This document shows positions 1 to 6,095 of a stretch of 16,164 bases of DNA, one piece after another. The stretch's first letter is position 1. Each line of letters starts with the position of its first letter. The DNA is from Candidatus Saccharimonadota bacterium (GTDB lineage Bacteria > Patescibacteriota > Saccharimonadia > Saccharimonadales > Saccharimonadaceae): the NCBI GenBank assembly GCA_002861585.1, contig PJQJ01000004.1, positions 4,207-20,370 of the forward strand, written 5' to 3'. The notes under the pieces were generated by a model. It was given only the letters and a program-made list of their open reading frames with translations. It ran no database searches and was not told the DNA's origin. The position numbers and the translations under genes were made by a program.

Positions 1-292
1 AGCGCTCGTAGGCGAGCAACTGACCCCGAGACAAGAGACCGAACGGTCGAATCTCTAGCTCGTAGCGGCGATCGATCCACTCGCCCTCACGCATCCTTGG
101 TTCACTGTGCCAGTGGATGCTCGGCGCACGCTCGCCCGAGACGTAGTGCGTCACCCAGGGTGCGGCCTTGTCGGCCAGCAGTAGGGCATTGAGCAAACCA
201 TCGGGATCGAGATCGTTACCGATCGAGGTAATAAAAGCGAAGTGAGCAGAGGCATTGAAGCGGCTCCTACCCTCTGCCTGCAGAGCATCCAT
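1..292 (-). CDS. Unknown GC-rich protein, N-terminal part (cut by window edge)
   Basis: An open frame of 97 codons runs from an ATG at 292 off the left edge with no stop. It begins MDALQAEGRSRFNASAHFAF and contains a W/H-rich stretch (WVTHYVSGERAPSIHWHSE, roughly residues 46-64). I do not recognise the family. The start is supported by a strong Shine-Dalgarno (AGGAG inside AGGATAGGAG, 7 nt before the ATG). Codons are strongly C/G-ending (CTC, CTG, GAG, GTC, GCC), unlike nrdJ next door. No signal peptide or membrane segment is visible in this part. It lies downstream of nrdJ on the same strand but behind a strong terminator, so it is probably transcribed separately, although I see no convincing promoter. 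It resembles the genes at 4305-4586 and 7512-8213 in composition and leader style, not in sequence. Function unknown. Confidence 0.75.
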   Translation of the reverse strand, partial: MDALQAEGRSRFNASAHFAFITSIGNDLDPDGLLNALLLADKAAPWVTHYVSGERAPSIHWHSEPRMREGEWIDRRYELEIRPFGLLSRGQLLAYER

Positions 293-313
293 CGGAATAC
301 TCCTATCCTTAGC

Positions 314-347
314 CACGGCAAGGGAACTACTCCCTAGGGCAACCGTG
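314..347 (-). promoter_or_regulatory. Hairpin in the leader of the GC-rich gene
   Basis: A two-part stem-loop lies just upstream of the Shine-Dalgarno: outer arms CACGG (314-318) and CCGTG (343-347), inner arms AGGGA (321-325) and TCCCT (331-335). It would sit in the 5' untranslated region of the gene starting at 292. Role unknown; the pairing is read directly from the sequence. Confidence 0.4.
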
Positions 348-377
348 CCTATTGGACATATCAAAACATTTTCCAAC

Positions 378-415
378 TAAAAAAGCAACTCCCCTTTCGA
401 GGAGTTGCTTTTTTA
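378..415 (-). terminator. Intrinsic terminator downstream of nrdJ
   Basis: A perfect stem with GC-core arms GCAACTCC (385-392) and GGAGTTGC (401-408) encloses an 8-nt loop. It is flanked by six A on one side and six T on the other, so it can end transcription in either direction. On the minus strand it would end the nrdR-nrdJ transcript before the next gene. Confidence 0.85.
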
Positions 416-431
416 GCACGAACTGGTTTTT

Positions 432-543
432 GTTTGAGGTGAATGCAACGCAAGAAAGAGCCGAGAAACGGACCGAGCCGTACTTTGTCAGTACGGCTCG
501 GGAGTATCGGAGACTCTGACGCAGCAGTGCGTCACCCTCAAAC
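432..543 (-). other. Branched foldable element between nrdJ and its terminator
   Basis: Three helices nest cleanly. A closing helix pairs GTTTGAGG (432-439) with CCTCAAAC (536-543). Inside are a 12-bp hairpin, CCGAGCCGTACT (473-484) with AGTACGGCTCGG (490-501) and a 5-nt loop, and a 7-bp hairpin, TGACGCA (517-523) with TGCGTCA (528-534) and a 4-nt loop. It starts 13 nt after the nrdJ stop and is followed by the terminator at 378-415. It could be a 3'-UTR structure, a small RNA, or a mobile palindromic repeat. I do not recognise a known RNA family. The strand is assigned from the nrdJ context only. Confidence 0.45.
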
Positions 544-556
544 GGAAACCCTATCT

Positions 557-3373
557 CTAGCTACAACCTGAGGTTGTCCCACAACTTCGGCAGATGTAAC
601 ACGCACCGGCTCGCTGGGTGATGTTGCCACAGGTGCTACAGAGTGGCGCACTAGAAGCGCTGTTGGCCTCCAGCTGAGTTGCCTTGTTCTGGTTTGGCAA
701 CTGTACTGGTGCCTGTGCCTTCACCTCAGCAGCTGCCTCTGGTTCGACAACAAGTTTGTCATCTACCTTAGAAGCCTCTTGCTGCTTCGTCTGTGGCTGC
801 TCAAGTAGGCTTGCCTGCTGTGCTTGTAGTTCGGCTTCAAGGTCCTCAAGCGTGGCTAGGCCAAGCTCAAGGCGATCATCGATGTTGAGGTACTCCATTG
901 CCATACGGCGGAAGATGTAGTCAACGATCGAACTTGCCGTTTTGATCTGTGGATCATCGGTTGCTCCGGCAGGCGCAAAGCTGGTGTTGCTCATAGCCTT
1001 AACGTACGCCTTTAGCGGCACGCCGTACTGAAGACCGTAACTGATTGAACGGGCAAAGCTATCCATGAGACCGGCCAGAGTTGAACCCATCTTAGCGGCC
1101 GTTACAAATAGCTCGCCTGGAGTGCCGTCCTCGTACTCACCTACTGTGAAGTATCCGTGCAGATCGCCAACCTTGAAGCTAAATGTCTTACTGGATCGAA
1201 CTCGTGGCATTGGACGACGGACCGTACTCTTAACAGTGACAACTTGTGGAGCTGCAACTTCTTCAGTCTTGTCGCTGCCCTTCTCTTCTTTCTTTTTGTC
1301 GCTAAGCGGCTGGCCAACTTTACAGTTGTCGCGGTAGATAGCGATTGCTTTAATGCCAAGCTTCCATGAGTCAAGGTGCAGCTGTTCGATGTCTTCGACT
1401 GTCACCTGCTCTGGCATGTTAACGGTTTTGCTAATGGCACCAGAGATAAATGGCTGCACTGCACCCATCATCTTGACGTGACCCATGTAGTGAATAGCGT
1501 TTAGACCGACAGCACAAGCAAAGACTTCGGCATGTTCATCCTTCAGGTGCGGAGCATCAATGACGTTACCCTTTTCGTGAATGTATTCAATAATGTCCTG
1601 AGCCTGCTGCTTGCTGTAGCCAAGTGTCTTTAGGGCACGAGGCACGGTTTGGTTAACGATAACCATTGAGCCGCCCCCAACAAGTGTCTTGTACTTGGTA
1701 AGGCTAAAGTCAGGCTCAACACCAGTCGTGTCACAGTCCATCATGAAACCGATTGTTCCGGTAGGAGCAAGAACGGTTGCCTGAGAGTTGCGAACACCAT
1801 GCTTTGCACCAAGTCCAACTGCCTCTTCCCAGGCATTTGCAGCAGCGCTAAGGAGATCTTCAGGAACGAAGGTTGCATCAATATTATGGACGGCGTCACG
1901 GTGCTTGCGAAGGACGCGGTTCATACCATCTTTATCTTTTGTGTATCCTGCAAACGGACCAACTCGCTTTGCGATCTTGGCACTAGTAGCGTACGCGTGA
2001 CCAGTCATTAACGAGGTAAGCGCAGCGGCAAAAGCGCGGCCTTCATCACTATCGTACGGCAAACCTTTGGCCATAAGTGTGGCACCAAGGTTAGCGTAAC
2101 CCATACCAAGTTCACGGTAGGCACGAGCGTTCTTATCGATACCCTCGGTTGGGTACTCAGAATAACCAACAAGGATTTCCTGGGCCAAGAAAACAGTCTC
2201 AACTGTATGCTTGTATGCTTCAGTATCGAAACTGCCATCATCATTAAGGAACTTTAGGAGGTTAAGACTAGCCAAGTTACATGCTGAGTTATCGAGGTGC
2301 ATGTACTCAGAACATGGGTTTGAGCCGTTAATTCGGCCAGCCTTCGGTGTGGTGTGCCAATCGTTAATGATTGTATCGAACTGCATGCCTGGATCTGCAC
2401 ACTCCCAAGCTGCTTCAGCGATCTGACGGAATAGATCACGGGCGCGGACGGTCTTGTAGACCTTTTTGTCCTTAACGCCGGTTAGGTTCCAGTCAGCATC
2501 AGCTTCGACGGCTTTCATAAAGTCGTCGGTAACACGAACTGAGTTGTTAGCGTTCTGGTACTGAATGCTGATTGAGTCATGACCATTAAGACCCATATCG
2601 TAGCCAGCCTCTTCAAGAGTGCGGGCCTTGCGCTCTTCGCGGGCCTTACACCAGATAAACTCTTCGATGTCAGGGTGATCAATATTAAGAATGACCATCT
2701 TTGCAGCGCGACGAGTCTTACCACCACTCTTGATCGCACCAGCAGAACTGTCAGCACCACGCATAAAGCTAAGCGGACCAGATGCTGCACCACCACTACT
2801 ACTGAGTGGCTCGTATGAAGAACGGATCGAGCTGATGTTAAGACCAGCACCAGAACCGCCCTTGAAGATCATTCCCTCTTCGCGGTACCAGTTAAGGATC
2901 GATGGCATAGTGTCTTCAACCTTTAGAATGAAACAGGCACTCGCCTGCTGTGAGCGGTCAGGGGTTCCAATATTAAACCAAACAGGGCTGTTAAACGCTG
3001 CTCGCTGCGTAATAAGGATGTACTTTAACTCTGCATTAAAAGTATCGGCTTCGGCCTCATCTAAAAAATAGCCGTTTTCGTAGCCGTAACGAGTAATTGT
3101 GTCAGCCACGCGGTTTACCAAGTGCTTAAGACTTGATTCGCGCTGCGGCGTGCCAGGCGTACCGTAGAAGTACTTTTGGGCCACAATATTAATGGCGTTC
3201 ATTGACCAGAATTCTGGAAATTCAACATCATTCTGTTCAAAGACAACCTTGCCGGATCCTGGGTTAACGATCTTTGATTCGCGCTTTACCCAAGTTACTA
3301 AATCGTACGGATCTACCCCTTCTTCCGTAAAAAAACGAGCGACAGTTAAAGCCGCAGACACATTTTGTGCCAT
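557..3373 (-). CDS. nrdJ: Adenosylcobalamin-dependent (class II) ribonucleoside-diphosphate reductase
   Basis: It reduces ribonucleotides to deoxyribonucleotides using a thiyl radical generated from adenosylcobalamin, without oxygen dependence. The 938-aa product has the expected catalytic core. C147 (SACFIL) and C365 (NSACNLASL) form the likely redox pair. N352, C354 and E356 in NPCSE form the active site, with C354 the radical cysteine. The spacing C354/C365 (+11) matches class II enzymes. APTGTIG is at about 537-543. A TSCPD domain follows (about 722-830, MPRVRSSKTF onward), then a Q/A-rich linker (850-905) and a C-terminal cysteine cluster (C912, C915, C925, C928, C931, C937) probably used for zinc binding or for re-reduction of the active site. 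The ATG at 3373 follows AAGGAGG by 9 nt. It lies 123 nt behind nrdR on the same strand, with no terminator between them, so the two are probably co-transcribed and repressed by NrdR. Confidence 0.97.
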   Translation of the reverse strand: MAQNVSAALTVARFFTEEGVDPYDLVTWVKRESKIVNPGSGKVVFEQNDVEFPEFWSMNAINIVAQKYFYGTPGTPQRESSLKHLVNRVADTITRYGYENGYFLDEAEADTFNAELKYILITQRAAFNSPVWFNIGTPDRSQQASACFILKVEDTMPSILNWYREEGMIFKGGSGAGLNISSIRSSYEPLSSSGGAASGPLSFMRGADSSAGAIKSGGKTRRAAKMVILNIDHPDIEEFIWCKAREERKARTLEEAGYDMGLNGHDSISIQYQNANNSVRVTDDFMKAVEADADWNLTGVKDKKVYKTVRARDLFRQIAEAAWECADPGMQFDTIINDWHTTPKAGRINGSNPCSEYMHLDNSACNLASLNLLKFLNDDGSFDTEAYKHTVETVFLAQEILVGYSEYPTEGIDKNARAYRELGMGYANLGATLMAKGLPYDSDEGRAFAAALTSLMTGHAYATSAKIAKRVGPFAGYTKDKDGMNRVLRKHRDAVHNIDATFVPEDLLSAAANAWEEAVGLGAKHGVRNSQATVLAPTGTIGFMMDCDTTGVEPDFSLTKYKTLVGGGSMVIVNQTVPRALKTLGYSKQQAQDIIEYIHEKGNVIDAPHLKDEHAEVFACAVGLNAIHYMGHVKMMGAVQPFISGAISKTVNMPEQVTVEDIEQLHLDSWKLGIKAIAIYRDNCKVGQPLSDKKKEEKGSDKTEEVAAPQVVTVKSTVRRPMPRVRSSKTFSFKVGDLHGYFTVGEYEDGTPGELFVTAAKMGSTLAGLMDSFARSISYGLQYGVPLKAYVKAMSNTSFAPAGATDDPQIKTASSIVDYIFRRMAMEYLNIDDRLELGLATLEDLEAELQAQQASLLEQPQTKQQEASKVDDKLVVEPEAAAEVKAQAPVQLPNQNKATQLEANSASSAPLCSTCGNITQRAGACYICRSCGTTSGCS

Positions 3374-3429
3374 ACCTTATACCCTCCTTAAAAATGTTTT
3401 TTTAGTTTTTGATTAGGATGTTTGTTTTA

Positions 3430-3443
3430 GTGTTTGATAACAC
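3430..3443. promoter_or_regulatory. Small palindrome upstream of nrdJ
   Basis: GTGTT-TGAT-AACAC is a 5-bp inverted repeat with a 4-bp centre in the nrdR-nrdJ gap. It is not in NrdR-box orientation, which would have ACAC on the left. It may be an operator or a chance palindrome. Confidence 0.2.
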
Positions 3444-3496
3444 ACCTTGCTACTGCTTTCCTGCTCCCGTACCCCTACGGAAACAAGTTTTTACCA

Positions 3497-3967
3497 TTAT
3501 CCTTCCTTGTGCAACGTCTTGTCGCGCAACTGGTTAAGGACCGCTTGGAACTCTTCAATATCTTTGAACTCCCGGTAGACGCTCGCGAATCGCACATAGG
3601 CAACTTCGTTACGCTTCGCTAGTTCTTCAGATATGAGGTCGCCAATTTGCCGTGATGGCACCTCCTGCGCTCCTAAACCATAGAGTGCATTCTCGACGCG
3701 GGCGACAATCTCTTCAATTTCCAAATCAGAAGTTAAAAATTTGCCGACTGAGCGATGGATCGCACCAAAGAGCTTACTGCGATCAAATAACTCTCTGGAA
3801 CCGTCCTTCTTAATCACTGCTAAGTTTGGACGTTCAACACGCTCATACGTCGTAAAACGCTGCTGACAGTGCAGACATTCTCGTCGGCGACGAATCGCTT
3901 CGCCATCAGCGGCATCGCGAGACTCAATCACCTTCGATTCAGCACCATGGCATTGTGGGCACTTCAT
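3497..3967 (-). CDS. nrdR: Transcriptional repressor NrdR
   Basis: NrdR senses ATP/dATP through an ATP-cone domain and represses ribonucleotide reductase genes by binding paired palindromic boxes. The 156-aa product is full length for the family. An N-terminal zinc ribbon uses C3, C6, C31 and C34 (MKCPQC and ECLHCQQRF). The basic segment RRRREC follows the family pattern. The ATP-cone spans about residues 49-139 (starting near AVIKKDGSRELFDRSKL and ending near YREFKDIEEF). The ATG at 3967 gives the canonical MKCPQC start; only a weak Shine-Dalgarno (AGAGG, 14 nt upstream) is visible. It is directly upstream of its expected target nrdJ. Two box-like sites lie at its own promoter, suggesting autoregulation of an nrdR-nrdJ operon. 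Confidence 0.97.
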   Translation of the reverse strand: MKCPQCHGAESKVIESRDAADGEAIRRRRECLHCQQRFTTYERVERPNLAVIKKDGSRELFDRSKLFGAIHRSVGKFLTSDLEIEEIVARVENALYGLGAQEVPSRQIGDLISEELAKRNEVAYVRFASVYREFKDIEEFQAVLNQLRDKTLHKEG

Positions 3968-4012
3968 AGTTTAAAGCTTGGCCTCTTCTTTTTAATGGTT
4001 ACTGGTAGCTCT

Positions 4013-4069
4013 ACACCTCCCATAGTGTAGCTGCTTTTAATAATATCGCTATATATAGGAGTTCGGCAA
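4013..4069 (-). promoter_or_regulatory. nrdR promoter with two NrdR-box-like sites
   Basis: On the minus strand, TTGCCG (4064-4069), an 18-nt spacer and TATTAT (4040-4045) form a plausible sigma-70 promoter, with transcription starting near 4033. A perfect palindrome CTATATATAG (4049-4058, in a 16-bp site 4046-4061) matches the core of NrdR boxes and lies between the -35 and -10 elements. A second site at 4013-4028 reads ACACTATGGGAGGTGT on the minus strand; its left half and terminal GTGT fit the box pattern. The centres are 33 bp apart, about three helical turns, as in known tandem NrdR boxes. Binding would block the promoter. Inferred from sequence only. Confidence 0.6.
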
Positions 4070-4179
4070 CCGTTTTTTACACAACATGTAGCGCTTATGC
4101 TTATAAGGCGAGGTTCCCCGCAAAAGGGAGAACAGGTACTTAGAAGTGTAGCGCAAAGCGCTTAAAACGTCACGTAAAA

Positions 4180-4208
4180 TTGACAAAAATAGTGAATATT
4201 GCTGTAAT
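4180..4208 (+). promoter_or_regulatory. Sigma-70 promoter of the 93-aa GC-rich gene
   Basis: TTGACA (4180-4185, perfect -35), 17-nt spacer, TGTAAT (4203-4208, 5 of 6). Transcription would start near 4215, giving a leader of about 90 nt. A perfect short palindrome, AGCGC-AAA-GCGCT (4150-4162), lies just upstream. The rest of the 3968-4304 gap holds the nrdR promoter and a weak stem (GTTCCCC 4113-4119 with GGGAGAAC 4126-4133); I see no gene in it. Confidence 0.75.
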
Positions 4209-4260
4209 ACGTATGTCTTGTATTGGCAAGCAACGCCTGAACAACAAGCACCTACCCATC

Positions 4261-4281
4261 GTCGCTCATACAAAAAGCGAC
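4261..4281 (+). promoter_or_regulatory. Leader hairpin before the 93-aa gene
   Basis: GTCGCT (4261-4266) pairs with AGCGAC (4276-4281) around a 9-nt loop. The structure ends 11 nt before the AAGGAGA Shine-Dalgarno (4292-4298), inside the predicted 5' untranslated region. Confidence 0.35.
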
Positions 4282-4304
4282 ACCGAGACAGAAGGAGAGA
4301 CCAA

Positions 4305-4586
4305 ATGACACCAGGGACCACGGCTTGCGTACCGGCACGTAGTGTCGACGTCACCATCAGAAGTGGCGGTATCGACGCTGGCAGCAACGCCTTCTCGCTG
4401 GTATTCGATGTCGTCACGTGGAACAAGACCGGTTCGACGTCCTACGTCGCCCACACCGGTGTCTCGCTTCAGCAGCTCGAGCTGATGGACTCCTCCGGAA
4501 CGACCGCCGAGCTGGACGAGCACGGTGTGCCAACCGTCGTCATCATCGGCGGCCAAGCCCTGGAGTGCTACGCGCACGCGCTCTGA
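4305..4586 (+). CDS. Unknown 93-aa GC-rich protein
   Basis: The product begins MTPGTTACVPARSVDVTIRS and ends GGQALECYAHAL. I do not recognise the family. It is small, acidic to neutral and rich in T, S, V and G in alternating patterns that suggest beta-strands (SLVFDVVTW, PTVVIIGG). It has two cysteines (C8, C88) and no clear signal peptide or membrane helix. An upstream in-frame ATG at 4218 would add a very basic tail, but the ATG at 4305 has a strong Shine-Dalgarno (AAGGAGA, 6 nt away) and is preferred. Composition is about 60% GC by eye, with GTC, CTC, GAG and ACC codons, unlike nrdR and ftsZ on either side. It is the only plus-strand gene in an otherwise minus-strand block, has its own near-consensus promoter, and is followed by a hairpin cluster. 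Transfer or unusual selection is possible. Function unknown. Confidence 0.75.
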   Translation: MTPGTTACVPARSVDVTIRSGGIDAGSNAFSLVFDVVTWNKTGSTSYVAHTGVSLQQLELMDSSGTTAELDEHGVPTVVIIGGQALECYAHAL

Positions 4587-4601
4587 CGCATCCAGGCTCA
4601 A

Positions 4602-4711
4602 AATCAACCTAGTTTTCATGGTTGATTGGGAGCCAGAAGGGCGCTACGGCTTCCCTTCTGTCTCCCGCAACCAGAGATTTGAAAGGAGATTTGAAGTCTG
4701 TGGTTGCGGGA
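4602..4711 (+). other. Cluster of three hairpins with competing arms
   Basis: Hairpin 1 pairs AATCAACC (4602-4609) with GGTTGATT (4620-4627). Hairpin 2 pairs 4628-4641 with 4653-4666 (13 of 14 bases, core CAGAAGGG/CCCTTCTG). Hairpin 3 pairs TCCCGCAACCA (4663-4673) with TGGTTGCGGGA (4701-4711). The right arm of hairpin 2 and the left arm of hairpin 3 share 4663-4666, so the full forms cannot coexist. The loop of hairpin 3 carries a 10-bp direct repeat, GAGATTTGAA (4674-4683 and 4686-4695). It lies in the 3' region of the 93-aa gene. It could be a 3'-UTR structure or a small RNA; no known family recognised. Confidence 0.45.
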
Positions 4712-4727
4712 TTGAAGAATAGATCTT

Positions 4728-4761
4728 AATTAAAAAACGCCCTTTCGGGCGTCTTTTAATT
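4728..4761. terminator. Bidirectional intrinsic terminator between the 93-aa gene and ftsZ
   Basis: ACGCCC (4737-4742) pairs with GGGCGT (4747-4752) around TTTC. A-rich and T-rich flanks extend the stem and give U-tracts on both strands (six on the minus strand). It ends 2 nt from the ftsZ stop, so it can stop ftsZ transcription and also the converging plus-strand transcript. Confidence 0.85.
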
Positions 4762-4763
4762 TT

Positions 4764-5993
4764 CTATTCGTCTTTCTTTTTGCGGCGGCGCAGGAATGCT
4801 GGAGTGTCTGATTCATCATCGTCGTAACTCCAAATATTCTTCTGCTCTTCGTCATCATGGAATGTGCCTTTTGGCTTAGTATCAAGATCCATATCGATAC
4901 GCTGTACTTCATCGTCACTCACCCGTGTTGCTGGAGCTGGCGCCGGTGAGTTGTGTGCTTGCCCCATTGATAGCGTATTGCTACTGGCAGGAATTGGCGC
5001 CGGCTCGTTCATCATTGCAGCTTTCTCGTGGAAGTAGGCGCTATCAAATCCAGTTGCAACCACCGTAATCACTAATTCGTCCTCAAGCTCAGGCTTCAGC
5101 GTGGCACCAAAGATGATGTTTGCATCAGGCGCAACGGCACTGGTGATAATTTCAGCCGCATCCTGAATCTCACTCATACTCATATCGTATCCACCGGTGA
5201 CATTAAATAGGACACCGCGGGCACCGTCGATCGAGACCTCAATCAACGGCGATTCGATAGCCTGTTGAGCAGCCAAGACTGCACGGTTATCACCACTTGC
5301 GCGGCCGATGCCCATAAGAGCCGATCCAGCATTGCTCATGATCGCCTTTACATCAGCAAAGTCCAAGTTGATTAACCCATGTTCGGTAATAAGTTCCGAT
5401 ATACCCTGGACACCCTGACGTAGCACATCATCAGCAACCTTAAAGGTTTCTAGCAGTGGTGTGCGCTTATCGATAATTTGCAGTAAACGGTCATTTGGAA
5501 TAGTGATCAATGTATCAACTTGCTTGCCAAGATGCGCAATTGCCCAGTCGGCGTTTACACGACGCTTCTCGCCTTCAAAGCTGAATGGCTTGGTTGCAAC
5601 ACCAACCACAAGGATATTCTGCTCACGGGCAACTTCTGCAACCACATGACCAGCACCGCTACCGGTTCCACCACCGGCACCAATCGTAACAAAGAGCATA
5701 TCAGCACCATCAATGGCTTTTTTAATCTCTTCGCGTGATTCATGGGCGGCATTTTCACCAACATTCGGATCGGCTCCGGCACCAAGTCCGCGAGTCGTGT
5801 CGCGACCAATATGGATCTTTACGTCTGCTTTAGAATTATGCAGCGCCTGTGCATCAGTGTTAACGGCAATAAATTCGACGCCGTGCAATCCGGCCTCTTT
5901 CATTCGGTTAACCGCTGCACCACCGGCTCCACCGACGCCAACGACTTTTATGTTCGCAAATGTTTGTATGTCTGCTGGTTTGACTTCAGGCAT
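4764..5993 (-). CDS. ftsZ: Cell division protein FtsZ
   Basis: FtsZ is the tubulin-like GTPase that polymerises into the cytokinetic ring. The 409-aa product is of ordinary length. The GTP-binding start KVVGVGGAGGAAVNRM (about 16-31) and the tubulin signature GGGTGSG (107-113) are intact. The T7 loop NLDFADV (209-215) supplies the catalytic aspartates to the neighbouring subunit. A variable linker (about 320-395) rich in P, A, D and E leads to the C-terminal peptide DTPAFLRRRKKKDE, which fits the conserved tail that binds FtsA and other anchors. The ATG at 5993 is preceded by a modest GAGGG about 11 nt upstream. It lies 102 nt behind ftsA with its own promoter and ends at a strong terminator. 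Confidence 0.98.
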   Translation of the reverse strand: MPEVKPADIQTFANIKVVGVGGAGGAAVNRMKEAGLHGVEFIAVNTDAQALHNSKADVKIHIGRDTTRGLGAGADPNVGENAAHESREEIKKAIDGADMLFVTIGAGGGTGSGAGHVVAEVAREQNILVVGVATKPFSFEGEKRRVNADWAIAHLGKQVDTLITIPNDRLLQIIDKRTPLLETFKVADDVLRQGVQGISELITEHGLINLDFADVKAIMSNAGSALMGIGRASGDNRAVLAAQQAIESPLIEVSIDGARGVLFNVTGGYDMSMSEIQDAAEIITSAVAPDANIIFGATLKPELEDELVITVVATGFDSAYFHEKAAMMNEPAPIPASSNTLSMGQAHNSPAPAPATRVSDDEVQRIDMDLDTKPKGTFHDDEEQKNIWSYDDDESDTPAFLRRRKKKDE

Positions 5994-6022
5994 GTGTTGT
6001 TATTCCCTCGTTGTTCACAATT

Positions 6023-6051
6023 AGTATACACCCGTTTTTCGCCTGCACCAA
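6023..6051 (-). promoter_or_regulatory. Promoter of ftsZ
   Basis: On the minus strand: TTGGTG (6046-6051), 17-nt spacer, TATACT (6023-6028). Transcription would start near 6016, giving a leader of about 22 nt that contains the GAGGG ribosome site. This would let ftsZ be expressed independently of ftsA. Confidence 0.55.
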
Positions 6052-6095
6052 CTTTGTACCCTTTTTCTAAGGTGTTAGCGTAAGCTTTTTTAGGT

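Noticed and set aside
432..543. tRNA or tmRNA at the branched element
   Set aside because: No CCA end, no T-loop consensus, no 7-bp acceptor with cloverleaf spacing.
684..2850. Many open frames on both strands inside nrdJ (for example 684-920 and 2515-2850)
   Set aside because: They are shadows of the 938-codon reductase gene, with low-complexity or Ser/Cys/Val-rich translations, no Shine-Dalgarno and no recognisable motifs.
3374..3496. Possible cobalamin riboswitch before the B12-dependent reductase
   Set aside because: The gap is only 123 nt and lacks a recognisable B12-box or the large multi-helix fold; only a 5-bp hairpin (CCGTA-GGGG-TACGG) and A-rich sequence are seen.
4049..4426. Minus-strand 125-aa frame across the nrdR upstream region
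   Set aside because: It overlaps the NrdR-box promoter and the promoter and start of the plus-strand 93-aa gene, and has no ribosome site.
4266..4619. Minus-strand 117-aa frame antisense to the 93-aa gene
   Set aside because: GC-rich sequence favours long antisense frames. The plus-strand frame has a consensus promoter and strong Shine-Dalgarno; this one has neither.
4691..4729. Tiny frame (TTG start, 12 codons) after an AGGAG within the hairpin loop
   Set aside because: Too short to support, and the AGGAG is better explained as part of the direct repeat in the loop.
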